64,000 nucleotides of DNA from RHLJ01 sp048058975 (GTDB taxonomy: Bacteria > Bacteroidota > Rhodothermia > Balneolales > Balneolaceae): assembly GCA_048058975.1 (NCBI GenBank), contig JBLLNP010000023.1, positions 13,095-77,094 of the forward strand, in the 5' to 3' direction. Both the position numbers and the translations under genes were made by a program. A model generated the notes under the pieces. That model made no database searches and was not told where the DNA came from. It was given only the letters and a program-made list of their open reading frames with translations. Each line of letters begins with the position of its first letter. Position 1 is the stretch's first letter. Positions 27,145-35,847 of the stretch are shown piece by piece.

Positions 27145-28992
27145 TTAGTCTTTATCAAAATTCATTTTCTCTGTCCATTCCGGCTGATCGGCTTTAGCGA
27201 AAACATACTCACCAATTACCAGATAATCCATCTCTGTATTCATAAAACACCGATAAGCATCCTCTGGAGTACAAACGATGGGTTCTCCACGCACATTAAA
27301 ACTGGTATTTACCACCATTCCGCAGCCTGTCCTTTCTTTGAAAGCCGAAATCAGGTTCCAGTATTCTGGATTTGTTTCTTTATGAACGGTTTGAACCCGG
27401 GCTGAGAAATCAATATGTGTAATTGCCGGAAATTCAGATCGTTTTACCGCGAGCTTCTCCCGAAGCGGCATTTCGTTATATCCTTCTGGTAGCTTCTCCC
27501 TATGTTCTTCCTTTACGGGCTGAACTAGCAGCATATAAGGTGAATCTGAATCCAGTTCAAAGTAGTTAGATGCCTCTTCTGCCAATACGGAAGGAGCAAA
27601 CGGTCGAAAAGATTCTCTGTATTTAATCTTCAGGTTTAGTTTCTTCTGCATATCTGTTCTGCGGGGATCGGCTATTATACTTCTTCCTCCAAGTGCTCGC
27701 GGACCAAATTCCATCCTGCCCTGGAACCAACCTACTACATTTCCACTATCTAAAATCTCTGCCACTCTTGGATAAAGCTCTTTCTTACTGAATTGAACAA
27801 ACTGTGGTTTGAATTTCCTAAGCGCCCTATCCACATCAATGGCATAGTATTCCGGACCTAAATAGGCCCCTTGCATCGAGTCGGGTGATTCAGGTTTCCG
27901 CTCTTCTCCGAAATAAATATGCAAAGCAGCCAGTGCTGCCCCTACAGCTCCACCGGCATCTCCTGCCGCAGGCTGAATATATACTTCATCAAAAATGCTT
28001 TCATTCTGAAGTTTACCATTCGCCACACAGTTCAAAGCTACACCACCGGCAAGACAAATGGCATTTGCTCCAGTAAGCTCTTTAGCATGGGCTGCCATTT
28101 TCACAACAATTTCTTCCGTCACCTTCTGAATGGCCAAAGCTAAATCAGCCTCATGTTGCTGAAGCTCACCTTCGCCTTCTCGTTTTGGGAATCCAAACAG
28201 AGTTTCCCATTTCTTATCATTTACCATCCTTAGACCAGTCGCGTAACTGAAATACTCCTGATTCAGCCAAAGAGATCCATCCTCGCGAATATCTACCAAC
28301 TCCTCTTTTATTTTACTGATGTATTCCTGAAGTAATTTGGAATCAGGATTGCCATACGGTGCCAAACCCATCAATTTATATTCGCCTGAATTCACTTTGA
28401 ACCCAAGAAAATAAGTGAACGCCGAGTACAATAAACCTAGTGAATGCGGAAACTGAAGCTCTTTTAAAATGGTGATGTCTTTTCCCTTGCCATGACAAAT
28501 GGATGCCGTTGCCCACTCACCTACTCCATCAACGGTAAGTATCGCAGCTTCCTCAAATTTTGATGGATAAAAGGCGCTGGCGGCATGACTCAGATGATGC
28601 TCAGGAAATAACAGGTTCACTTGGTCTTTTTTGTAGTCTCCCACCTTTTTCAGCTCATCATAAATCAACCGTTTCAGGAACATTTTTTCCTTCAACCAGA
28701 CCGGGATGGCGATAATAAACGAACGCACACCTTTAGGAGCGAACGAAAGATAGGTTTCGAGCAAGCGTTCGAATTTCAAAAAGGGCTTATCATAGAATAC
28801 AATTGTATCAAGTTCATCTATGGTTAAACCTGCTAACTCAAGGCAATAAGTTGTCGCATGCACCGGAAAACTCTCATCGTGTTTTTTCCTGGTAAAACGT
28901 TCTTCCTGAGCTGCAGCTATAATTTTTCCATCCTGTATTAAACAGGCTGCCGAATCGTGATAAAAAGCTGAAATTCCGAGTATATTTTTCAA
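27145..28992 (-). CDS. NodU/CmcH-family carbamoyltransferase
   Basis: A 615-residue O-carbamoyltransferase, which uses carbamoyl phosphate and ATP to carbamoylate a hydroxyl group, usually on a sugar, antibiotic or polysaccharide. The N-terminal Kae1-like domain has GISAFYHDSAACLI and the metal-binding HHLSHAASAFYPS, plus DGVGEW. The C-terminal YrdC-like part has FGPRALGGRSIIADPR and NTSFNVRGEPIVCTPEDA. No biosynthetic genes lie nearby, so the acceptor is unknown; cell-surface polysaccharide is likely. It overlaps the Sel1-repeat gene by four bases and is followed by DUF5989 and SxtJ. Confidence 0.93.
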   Translation of the reverse strand: MKNILGISAFYHDSAACLIQDGKIIAAAQEERFTRKKHDESFPVHATTYCLELAGLTIDELDTIVFYDKPFLKFERLLETYLSFAPKGVRSFIIAIPVWLKEKMFLKRLIYDELKKVGDYKKDQVNLLFPEHHLSHAASAFYPSKFEEAAILTVDGVGEWATASICHGKGKDITILKELQFPHSLGLLYSAFTYFLGFKVNSGEYKLMGLAPYGNPDSKLLQEYISKIKEELVDIREDGSLWLNQEYFSYATGLRMVNDKKWETLFGFPKREGEGELQQHEADLALAIQKVTEEIVVKMAAHAKELTGANAICLAGGVALNCVANGKLQNESIFDEVYIQPAAGDAGGAVGAALAALHIYFGEERKPESPDSMQGAYLGPEYYAIDVDRALRKFKPQFVQFSKKELYPRVAEILDSGNVVGWFQGRMEFGPRALGGRSIIADPRRTDMQKKLNLKIKYRESFRPFAPSVLAEEASNYFELDSDSPYMLLVQPVKEEHREKLPEGYNEMPLREKLAVKRSEFPAITHIDFSARVQTVHKETNPEYWNLISAFKERTGCGMVVNTSFNVRGEPIVCTPEDAYRCFMNTEMDYLVIGEYVFAKADQPEWTEKMNFDKD

Positions 28993-29783
28993 TAATCTGG
29001 TTGCTTAAGGTTTTCTAGATTGAATAATAAACGACCAAGAATTTCTTCAGCTTTGACTCGAGCTAAATCTCTTTGAATATCAGTCAAATTAGTCTCCACT
29101 TTTTTGATCTCAGCAATAACCGATTGTTGTTGTAAGACTGAAAAATCAATCTTTGATTCATTATAAATCAAATACCACATATAACTCTTTTGAAAATCTT
29201 GTTGAAAAAGATCCCCTTCTTGATACATTTGAGCAAGGGTTAATCTCATAGAAGTAATAAACCCACTTCTATTAAGGTCTTCTGGGTTAATTTTAATAGC
29301 TAATTTTTTAGCCCAATAGAATACACTGTCAGCGTTTTGTTCAATACCCCAACCTTCTTTAAAAAAGCCCGCCAATTGAAATAAACATTCTTCATCTCCC
29401 TGTTTAGCACATTTTCTTAGCCAATTTATCGATTGACTTTTATCAAGGCTTACGCCTCTTCCTGTACCTAAGTTATAAGCGACCTTAAATTGAGCATCAA
29501 TAAATCCTTGATATGCTGACTTTAAAAACCAATGATGTGCAATAGAATCATTTTGTTCTACAGGCTGACCTATTTGATATAAATAGCCCAAATTATATTG
29601 CGCTTCAAAATGTCCAAGCTTTGCCGCTTTTTCCAAGTGAGGTAGAGCTTCTTTAAAGTTTCCTTTATTTAAAAAATCCTTTGATAAATTATTTAAACTA
29701 TCAACAGTTTGCCCAAAAAGACAGATTTGTGTTGCTAAAGAAATTATAAATATTGCTAAAAGCTTTGAAGAAAGATCGATCAT
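28989..29783 (-). CDS. Secreted Sel1-like repeat protein
   Basis: A 264-residue exported protein. A signal peptide (cleavage near LFGQ) is followed by about five Sel1/TPR-like repeats (EALPHLEKAAKLGHFEAQYNLGYLYQIG, SAYQGFIDAQFKVAYNLGTGRG, KCAKQGDEECLFQLAGFFKEGWG). Such repeats are protein-binding scaffolds. The stop overlaps the carbamoyltransferase start (ATGA), so it heads that operon, which is unusual for the cassette. Base composition is more AT-rich than its neighbours. Confidence 0.85.
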   Translation of the reverse strand: MIDLSSKLLAIFIISLATQICLFGQTVDSLNNLSKDFLNKGNFKEALPHLEKAAKLGHFEAQYNLGYLYQIGQPVEQNDSIAHHWFLKSAYQGFIDAQFKVAYNLGTGRGVSLDKSQSINWLRKCAKQGDEECLFQLAGFFKEGWGIEQNADSVFYWAKKLAIKINPEDLNRSGFITSMRLTLAQMYQEGDLFQQDFQKSYMWYLIYNESKIDFSVLQQQSVIAEIKKVETNLTDIQRDLARVKAEEILGRLLFNLENLKQPDY

Positions 29784-29916
29784 TGATCAGTTTTAAAATT
29801 GCAGCAAAAGATATACTAAAAAGCTTCATGAAGCCAACGACTTTGTTTTTTTAGCAGCTTACACTTTTGTACCTTTAGGTTTAATTTCTATTACATCTCC
29901 AGCATAAAAATCATCT

Positions 29917-30798
29917 ATGATTATCTCAATGACGGGCTTTGGGCGAGGTGAGGCCGCTGATAACGGACTCAACGCCACAGTCGAAATCAAATCACTTAAT
30001 AGTCGCTACTTGGATATTACTACCCGGTTACCTCAGCGTTTGCAAAACAAAGAATTGGTTATTAAAGAACTTGTTCAAAAATCAGTAAGCCGGGGCAAGC
30101 TGAATATCTCGGTTTATATTTCTGAGCAGGACTCAGGAGAACTAGCCATCAAAATAGATCAAAATAAAGCCAAGGCTTATGCTGATTTATTAAACGAGTT
30201 GCGCTCAGCCGCTGGAATTGAGGTTCCACTTAATATCAAAAACATTACTAGTTTTAGTGATGTATTTATTACACCAGAAGAAGATGAGGAATCGCTGGAT
30301 CGAAAATGGAATCTGGTTGTAAAAGCTATTGAACTTGCCCTTTCAAATTTAATGGAAATGAGAAGCCAGGAAGGGAATCAACTTAAAAAAGACCTTCTTG
30401 ATAGAATTAAAGCCATTGATTCTACCCTCGATGACATTCTTGTAGTTACGGAAGGCAGAAGCGAAGAAATCAGAAAGAAGCTTCATGAACGTATTAAGCA
30501 GCTTATTGATGATGAAAATATTGATGAAGCACGCCTTGAGATGGAAGTGGTAATCACTGCTGATAAAATGGATATTACCGAAGAAACCGTTCGACTAAGA
30601 GCGCATTTAAAGTTTTTTGTTGAGGCCATTGAACAGCAGGAACCTGCCGGCAGAAGACTGAATTTTCTAACCCAGGAAATCAACAGGGAGTTAAATACTA
30701 TTGGCTCAAAAGCTAATGATTCCGGCATAGCACATCACGTAGTTAAGGCAAAAGAAATGTTGGAACAAATCCGGGAACAAGTTCAAAATGTCGAATAA
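29917..30798 (+). CDS. yicC: YicC-family endoribonuclease
   Basis: A 293-residue protein with the YicC N-terminal signature SMTGFGRGEA and VEIKSLNSRYLDI, and the C-terminal DUF1732 end (RRLNFLTQEINRELNTIGSKANDSGIAHHVVKAKEMLEQIREQVQNVE). YicC proteins act as endoribonucleases on small RNAs and mRNA in E. coli and B. subtilis. The order yicC-gmk-rpoZ-coaBC is a widely conserved block, which supports the call. The first ATG (MIISMTGF) is used. Confidence 0.93.
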   Translation: MIISMTGFGRGEAADNGLNATVEIKSLNSRYLDITTRLPQRLQNKELVIKELVQKSVSRGKLNISVYISEQDSGELAIKIDQNKAKAYADLLNELRSAAGIEVPLNIKNITSFSDVFITPEEDEESLDRKWNLVVKAIELALSNLMEMRSQEGNQLKKDLLDRIKAIDSTLDDILVVTEGRSEEIRKKLHERIKQLIDDENIDEARLEMEVVITADKMDITEETVRLRAHLKFFVEAIEQQEPAGRRLNFLTQEINRELNTIGSKANDSGIAHHVVKAKEMLEQIREQVQNVE

Positions 30799-30805
30799 AT
30801 TTAGT

Positions 30806-30866
30806 TGTGAGGGATGAGCATTGAGGAATGAGATTTCCTCATGCCTCACTCCTCAAAACTCACTAC
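30806..30866. repeat. Imperfect inverted repeat in the yicC-gmk gap
   Basis: GTGAGGGATGAGCATTGAGG is mirrored by CCTCACTCCTCAAAACTCAC, forming a long imperfect hairpin just before the gmk start. It may be a processing or attenuation site, or another dispersed repeat. Confidence 0.45.
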
Positions 30867-30867
30867 T

Positions 30868-31440
30868 ATGAAAAAAGGTAAACTCATAATATTAGCTGCT
30901 CCCAGCGGAAGTGGAAAATCAACAATAGCTAACATGTTATTTGATGATTTTGAAAACCTCAAATTTTCGGTTTCTGCCACTACCAGATCTCCTCGTACAG
31001 GAGAAGAAAACGGAGTGCATTACAACTTTTTAAGTAAAGAAGAGTTCCAGCAAAGAATCGATGAAAATGACTTTCTGGAATGGGAAGAATTTTACAGCGG
31101 AACCCGATATGGAACCCTGAGATCAGAAGTTGATAAGAAGCTAAAAACAGGCTATTTTATTCTGCTTGATATCGATGTAAAAGGTGCGGTAAATGTAAAG
31201 CAATTGTACGGTGATGACTGCCTGAGCTTATTCATTCAACCACCTTCACTTAAGGTATTAAAACAGCGTTTAGAAGCCAGAGGCACTGAAAATGAACATT
31301 CTTTGGGACTAAGGCTTGAACGCGCAAGCGAAGAACTTGAATACGCTGATCGGTTTGATCAGATAATAATTAATGACGATTTAGACACCGCTTACGCACA
31401 GATTAAGCAAGCTGTGACTAAATTCATGAATCTTAAATAG
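30868..31440 (+). CDS. gmk: Guanylate kinase
   Basis: A 190-residue enzyme that phosphorylates GMP to GDP. The P-loop is APSGSGKS (residues 11-18), followed by the GMP-binding FSVSATTRSPRTGEENGVHYNFLSKEEF block and the lid residues near GTENEHSLGLRLERA. The start at 30868 (MKKGKLIIL) is chosen because the extra codons of the longer frame (MPHSSKLTT) fall in the inverted repeat. Third position in the yicC-gmk-rpoZ-coaBC block. Confidence 0.95.
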   Translation: MKKGKLIILAAPSGSGKSTIANMLFDDFENLKFSVSATTRSPRTGEENGVHYNFLSKEEFQQRIDENDFLEWEEFYSGTRYGTLRSEVDKKLKTGYFILLDIDVKGAVNVKQLYGDDCLSLFIQPPSLKVLKQRLEARGTENEHSLGLRLERASEELEYADRFDQIIINDDLDTAYAQIKQAVTKFMNLK

Positions 31441-31445
31441 AAATT

Positions 31446-31736
31446 ATGCCGATTCGTACCCTTGATATTGAAAAGCTGAAACATGAAACCGGTAACAAGT
31501 ATGAGCTACTGGTAATTATGGCAAAAAGAGCACGTCAGATCGCTGCTCAAGAGAAATTAGAGCTCGATGAAAAACTTCAATACTTTGAAGGTTTTGATGA
31601 TGATGATGAGTTTTCTTTTAACGAAGAGCAAGAGCAAATCTCAAAAGCTTTTGAGAAACTTCCACATGCTGTTCAGCGAGCAGTAACTGAAATGGAAGAA
31701 GATTCTATCTACTACCGACGTCCAGAAACTGAATAA
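31446..31736 (+). CDS. rpoZ: RNA polymerase omega subunit
   Basis: A 96-residue RpoZ. The conserved part is NKYELLVIMAKRARQI followed by an acidic loop and the C-terminal helix. Omega helps assemble the beta-prime subunit and mediates ppGpp effects in some bacteria. It is five bases after gmk and three bases before coaBC. The acidic insertion FEGFDDDDEF is typical of this phylum's longer omega. Confidence 0.88.
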   Translation: MPIRTLDIEKLKHETGNKYELLVIMAKRARQIAAQEKLELDEKLQYFEGFDDDDEFSFNEEQEQISKAFEKLPHAVQRAVTEMEEDSIYYRRPETE

Positions 31737-31739
31737 AAT

Positions 31740-32933
31740 ATGCTCTCCGGTAAACGCATCATTCTGGGTGTAACCGGAGGAATTGCAGCCTATAAAGCTG
31801 TTTTTTTACTCAGAGAATTTCAAAAAGCGGGAGCCGAAGTACGAGTCACAATGACTCCTTCTGCCACCCGCTTTGTTGGTTTAGAAACTTTTGCTTCCCT
31901 TTCCGGTCATGATGTAGCCGTTGATATCTTCCCAGAAGAAGAACAAGCCACAGAGTGGACCCGCCATATAAACTGGGGCGAATGGGCTGATCTTTTTATA
32001 ATCGCTCCTTGTACAGGAAACACCCTTGCGAAAATAGCGAATGGCATTTCAGACAACATGCTTACTGCCACTGTTCTTGCCGCTCGGTCTCCAATTCTCA
32101 TCTGCCCCACGATGGATGGCGAGATGTACGAATCTCCATCCGTTTCGCAAAACCTTAAGAAGGTTGAGGAATTTGGATATTATATTCTTGAACCTGAATC
32201 CGGATTCCTGGCTAGTGGATTAGAAGGAAAAGGCCGACTTCCTGAGATTGAATCTATCCTGAATAAAGCCAGTGAAATCATTGGGTCTATAAAAGGGCCA
32301 CTGGAAGGAAAGAAGGTAGTAGTAACTGCAGGACCCACCCGTGAGTTTATCGATCCCGTTCGTTTTATTTCAAATCCAAGCTCAGGGAAAATGGGCTTTG
32401 CGATGGCAGATGCAGCTTTAAGACTTGGTGCAGAAGTTACACTCATTCATGGGCCAGTTTCTATTCCAGTACCTGATGGAATGGTAACTCAAAGCATTAC
32501 AAGTGCTGAAGATTTGTTCAAGGCTGTTCAGGCTAAAGCAGATGCCGATGTAATAATCATGGCTGCAGCCGTTTCGGATTTCACCCCAATTGAAACGTTT
32601 AATCATAAAGTGAAAAAAGGAACAGGTGAAAGCGCCATCCACCTGAGAAGCACAGTTGATATCCTTTCCAGGTTGGGTGAACGTAAACCCGAGAATCAAA
32701 CATTGATCGGTTTTGCTATGGAAACAGAGAATCTGCTTGAGAACGCAACCTCCAAACTCAAAAAAAAGAATGCCGACTGGATTGTTGCCAATTCACTTTC
32801 CAATACAGATACCGGGTTTGAAGCGGATACAAACCATGTGCATGTGCTGGGAAAAAATTCAACCACGGAATTTAAAGGCACGAAACAGGAAGTAGCTGAA
32901 AGAGTGTTGAAATTCATCTTCGATTCTCAGTAA
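31740..32933 (+). CDS. coaBC: Bifunctional phosphopantothenoylcysteine decarboxylase/synthetase
   Basis: A 397-residue coenzyme A enzyme that joins cysteine to 4-phosphopantothenate (CoaB, C-terminal) and decarboxylates the product (CoaC, N-terminal, FMN). The CoaC part has LGVTGGIAAYKA, ADLFIIAPCTGNTLAKIANGISDNML and the substrate clamp near PTMDGEMY. The CoaB part starts at VVVTAGPTREFIDPVRFISN and has KKKNADWIVANSL. Both halves look complete. Together with panB at 36 kb, two steps of the pantothenate/CoA route are in the window. Confidence 0.94.
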   Translation: MLSGKRIILGVTGGIAAYKAVFLLREFQKAGAEVRVTMTPSATRFVGLETFASLSGHDVAVDIFPEEEQATEWTRHINWGEWADLFIIAPCTGNTLAKIANGISDNMLTATVLAARSPILICPTMDGEMYESPSVSQNLKKVEEFGYYILEPESGFLASGLEGKGRLPEIESILNKASEIIGSIKGPLEGKKVVVTAGPTREFIDPVRFISNPSSGKMGFAMADAALRLGAEVTLIHGPVSIPVPDGMVTQSITSAEDLFKAVQAKADADVIIMAAAVSDFTPIETFNHKVKKGTGESAIHLRSTVDILSRLGERKPENQTLIGFAMETENLLENATSKLKKKNADWIVANSLSNTDTGFEADTNHVHVLGKNSTTEFKGTKQEVAERVLKFIFDSQ

Positions 32934-32942
32934 CATCCTTAC

Positions 32943-33362
32943 ATGAAATCCGGAAAAAAAATAATCGCTGCTTTACTACTGGTTGCATGTATTCTAAGCG
33001 GAATCATACTGGCATATACTCCTTCTTTCGTTTCAAATAAAATAACTGCCGGCTCTGAACTGGATTCCATCATTCAGCTTACTTTTGATGAAGCAGGGGT
33101 TCTTAAAAACCAGGTTCGGGTTTACAATGTTGAACTTGATTCCAGTTTTGCCAGAAAAGTTTACCGGGTTCGTGTTCCATCATCATTTTCAAAAACTTCT
33201 TTTCATTTAGATTTACACCAGCGATTATATCCTTTTGGTATTACCACTCCAAGCCGGGTTGTTTTCCCTGAACGGGACATGAACATTTATATCGAACATG
33301 AAGGCACTATCTTTCGAACTATCCGATTGATTACCGATGATTCTAACCCAAATGAAGAATAA
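32943..33362 (+). CDS. Uncharacterised membrane-anchored protein
   Basis: A 139-residue protein with an N-terminal hydrophobic segment (residues 7-25, uncleaved anchor or signal) and an exported beta-rich part (TAGSELDSIIQLTFDEAGVL, YRVRVPSSFSKTSFHLDLHQRL). It lies 9 bases after coaBC and ends directly at the start of the lipase-like gene. The family is not recognised; the residues after the anchor may interact with the cell wall or with the neighbouring hydrolase. Confidence 0.65.
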   Translation: MKSGKKIIAALLLVACILSGIILAYTPSFVSNKITAGSELDSIIQLTFDEAGVLKNQVRVYNVELDSSFARKVYRVRVPSSFSKTSFHLDLHQRLYPFGITTPSRVVFPERDMNIYIEHEGTIFRTIRLITDDSNPNEE

Positions 33363-34214
33363 ATGGCTGAAGGAAATGCTTTACTGAAACGATTTAAGTT
33401 GAAAGAGTTTCCTCAACCGGAAATCCTGCATACTAAATACCCAATGTTTCTATGTCACGGTTTTGGAGCTATCGGATCTCTGGTAAAACCTTCTCCTCTT
33501 CACGATCCCTGTATGTTAATGAGAGAGCATGGAATCCCAGCTTTTGCACCAAACGTGGTTCCTTACGCTTCTATTGAAACAAGAGCAAGAAACTGGGTTC
33601 GGCTAATCAATCAGGTGTGCGATGAGCATGGTTATGAAAAAGTAAACGTAATTGCTCATAGCATGGGTGGACTGGACATGCGTCATGCGCTCTCACACCT
33701 TGGAATTGAAAAAAGGGTTGCTACTTTAACAACCCTTGCAACTCCACATAGAGGAACTTATCTGGCTGATTTAATCCTCAAAACACCGGAAGTGATTACT
33801 GAGAAACTGAGTGATGTGGTCGATTGGTTTGGAGACAGCGTTTACCCACGAGAGAAAAGCGAAGTGTTGAGCTCTGTGGAACAGCTTTGTCAGGGATATA
33901 TTCAAAACGAATTTAATCCTGAAAACCCTGACCTGGATGGATTTCCTTATTTCTCTTACAGTGCCGCCATCGGAAAAGGAACCAATTATTCCCTGAACCC
34001 GGTCTTTCTGTTCCAGAATACTCAGATTTTCTCCCATGAAAACATTAACGATTCTTTTGTTTCGGTGGAGAGCGCCAAATGGGGAACACACCTAGGTACC
34101 ATCGCTCTTTCTCACATGAACCAAATCAACGTGCAGGTTGGCAAAGAAGCCAAACCCCGATACTACGATTTCTGGATTGGAGCGGTTAAGAGATTAGCTG
34201 AGATGGGGTTTTAA
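33363..34214 (+). CDS. Alpha/beta-hydrolase, LipA/PGAP1-type esterase
   Basis: A 283-residue alpha/beta-hydrolase. The oxyanion region is FLCHGFGAIGS and the nucleophile elbow is AHSMGG with Ser100, a Gly-to-Ala variant of GHSxGG that is common in LipA-type bacterial triacylglycerol lipases. The acid/base pair is probably an Asp near NDSFVSVESAKWG and the His in ALSHMNQIN. No signal peptide is visible, so it appears cytoplasmic, unlike secreted lipases. It directly follows the membrane-anchored unknown protein. Confidence 0.85.
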   Translation: MAEGNALLKRFKLKEFPQPEILHTKYPMFLCHGFGAIGSLVKPSPLHDPCMLMREHGIPAFAPNVVPYASIETRARNWVRLINQVCDEHGYEKVNVIAHSMGGLDMRHALSHLGIEKRVATLTTLATPHRGTYLADLILKTPEVITEKLSDVVDWFGDSVYPREKSEVLSSVEQLCQGYIQNEFNPENPDLDGFPYFSYSAAIGKGTNYSLNPVFLFQNTQIFSHENINDSFVSVESAKWGTHLGTIALSHMNQINVQVGKEAKPRYYDFWIGAVKRLAEMGF

Positions 34215-34224
34215 GTCTAATGAA

Positions 34225-34365
34225 TTTATTCCTCCCTTGAGGGAGGTGACTTCTGTTCGATTAGAACAGGAGTCGGAGGGTGTTAATACTGCTTTAAATT
34301 AAAAAACGGACACCCCTCCCGCCTTCGGCGTACTCCCCTTAAGGGGAGACTTCTTCAGCCATTTC
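34225..34365. repeat. Intergenic palindrome block, copy 3
   Basis: The 302-base gap before ppa has no gene. It contains CTCCCTTGAGGGAG, the arms TGTTCGATTAGAACA, and CCCCTTAAGGGG after a GC-rich GCCTTCGGCG hairpin. The CCTCCC/GGGAGG element is shared with the block at 25.5 kb. The remainder (34366-34516) is plain AT-rich DNA. Confidence 0.6.
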
Positions 34366-34516
34366 GACTCCAACAAGAAGATGAGAAAACTACAGAGATA
34401 CATTGAAAGCTTTTTTAGAATTCTCGGATCAAATTGACAAACTATTCATTGAATGCCACAGGCAATAAGGTTATTTTTGGCACTCACTATCACACTCATT
34501 TTTAGAATCTTATTGA

Positions 34517-35080
34517 ATGAAGTTCAATCCATGGCATCACGTTCATTATGGTGATCATGCTCCTATTATTGTTAAAGGAATCATAGAAATTCCAAAAAAC
34601 TGCCGAGCTAAATACGAACTGGATAAAGAATCAGGAATGTTGTTGATGGATCGGGTTCTCTACTCTTCCATTAACTATCCTGCTAATTATGGGTTTATCC
34701 CTCGCACGTATTGTGATGACAAAGATCCGCTGGATATTCTCATTCTTTCTCAGATTGAAATTGTTCCTATGTGTCAGGTTGAAGCAAAGGTAATCGGAGT
34801 AATGCGGATGTTGGATGGCAATGAGATGGATGATAAAATCATCGCCGTAGCCTATAACGATATGAGTGTGAATCACTACGATGATATCCGTGACCTTCCA
34901 AAACACTCTCTAAGAGAACTCAGGAGTTTCTTCGAAGACTATAAAAAGCTGGAAAATAAATCGGTGCTTGTAGAAGACTTCCAGGGAAAAGAAGTAGCTC
35001 AGGAAGTAGTTCGGCAGGCTATTGAGGATTACCAGGAGCTTTTCAAGAAAAAGCCGAAAGCGGAAGCAAAGGCAGAGTAG
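34517..35080 (+). CDS. ppa: Inorganic pyrophosphatase, family I
   Basis: A 187-residue soluble pyrophosphatase that drives biosynthesis by cleaving PPi. Active-site residues are in KYELDKESGML, YPANYGFIPRTYCDDKDPLDILIL (the metal-binding D-x-D-P-x-D-x-L block) and DDKIIAVAYND. The C-terminal Lys/Glu tail (KKKPKAEAKAE) is an extension beyond the fold. It is convergent with surE with only two bases between the stop codons. Confidence 0.95.
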   Translation: MKFNPWHHVHYGDHAPIIVKGIIEIPKNCRAKYELDKESGMLLMDRVLYSSINYPANYGFIPRTYCDDKDPLDILILSQIEIVPMCQVEAKVIGVMRMLDGNEMDDKIIAVAYNDMSVNHYDDIRDLPKHSLRELRSFFEDYKKLENKSVLVEDFQGKEVAQEVVRQAIEDYQELFKKKPKAEAKAE

Positions 35081-35082
35081 GT

Positions 35083-35847
35083 TTAAAAATCCTCTTCCCC
35101 AAGCTTCCTGAGTAAATCGTAGTCGGTAAGGTCATACTGAACGGGAGTTACCGCTGCAAAGCCTTCATTCAGAATATGGATGTCTGCATCATTGCCGTCA
35201 TCCAAAAGTTCGAATTTTCCCGTTAGCCAGTAATAAGGTCGATTAAATGGATCTTTACGTCCTTCGTATTCTTCCACATAGCGGCTATCGGCCATTCGCG
35301 CCCATTTGATTCCTTTAAATGAACCTGAAGGAGCGTTCACATTCATGGTTACTCCTTTAGGAAGACCTTTTTCGAGTACAAACTTAATCACTCTTCTTGC
35401 CGCCTCTACACACGCAGTAAGATCAGCTTCTTCGTCATAATCGGTACAACTTACCGCGATGGATGGATACCCCAACACTGTACCTTCAGTGGCGGCACTA
35501 ACCGTTCCGGAATAGAGAATATTGATTCCGGCATTACTTCCGTGATTGATTCCACTCAAAACCAGATCCGGTTTTATTTCCAAAAGTTGATCGTGAGCAA
35601 GTTTCACACAATCAGCAGGGGTTCCATTAATGGCGAAGCCTTTAAACTGGTCGGCTATTTTAATTTTTTGAGACCGTAGCGGAGTTTCAATAGTAATGGC
35701 ATGTCCCACGGCACTTTGTTGCCTATCCGGGGCTACGATCACTACTTCCCCAAATTCGGAAGCTACTTTGGCCAGTGCTTTAATGCCATTTGAATAAATC
35801 CCATCGTCGTTACTAACCAGAATTAAAGGTTTTTTTGAATTGCTCAT
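35083..35847 (-). CDS. surE: 5'/3'-nucleotidase SurE
   Basis: A 254-residue survival protein E, a metal-dependent phosphatase acting on nucleoside monophosphates. The metal site is VSNDDGI at the N-terminus, with GHAITIETPLR, NGTPADCVKLA and SGINHGSNAGINILYSGTVSAA all present. It shares one base with the end of panB (TAATG-type junction), so surE is the last gene of the minus-strand group fabZ-panB-surE. Confidence 0.95.
   Translation of the reverse strand: MSNSKKPLILVSNDDGIYSNGIKALAKVASEFGEVVIVAPDRQQSAVGHAITIETPLRSQKIKIADQFKGFAINGTPADCVKLAHDQLLEIKPDLVLSGINHGSNAGINILYSGTVSAATEGTVLGYPSIAVSCTDYDEEADLTACVEAARRVIKFVLEKGLPKGVTMNVNAPSGSFKGIKWARMADSRYVEEYEGRKDPFNRPYYWLTGKFELLDDGNDADIHILNEGFAAVTPVQYDLTDYDLLRKLGEEDF

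Noticed and set aside
34379..34435. An 18-codon frame before ppa
   Set aside because: No ribosome binding site and no recognisable sequence; it lies in a repeat-derived gap.
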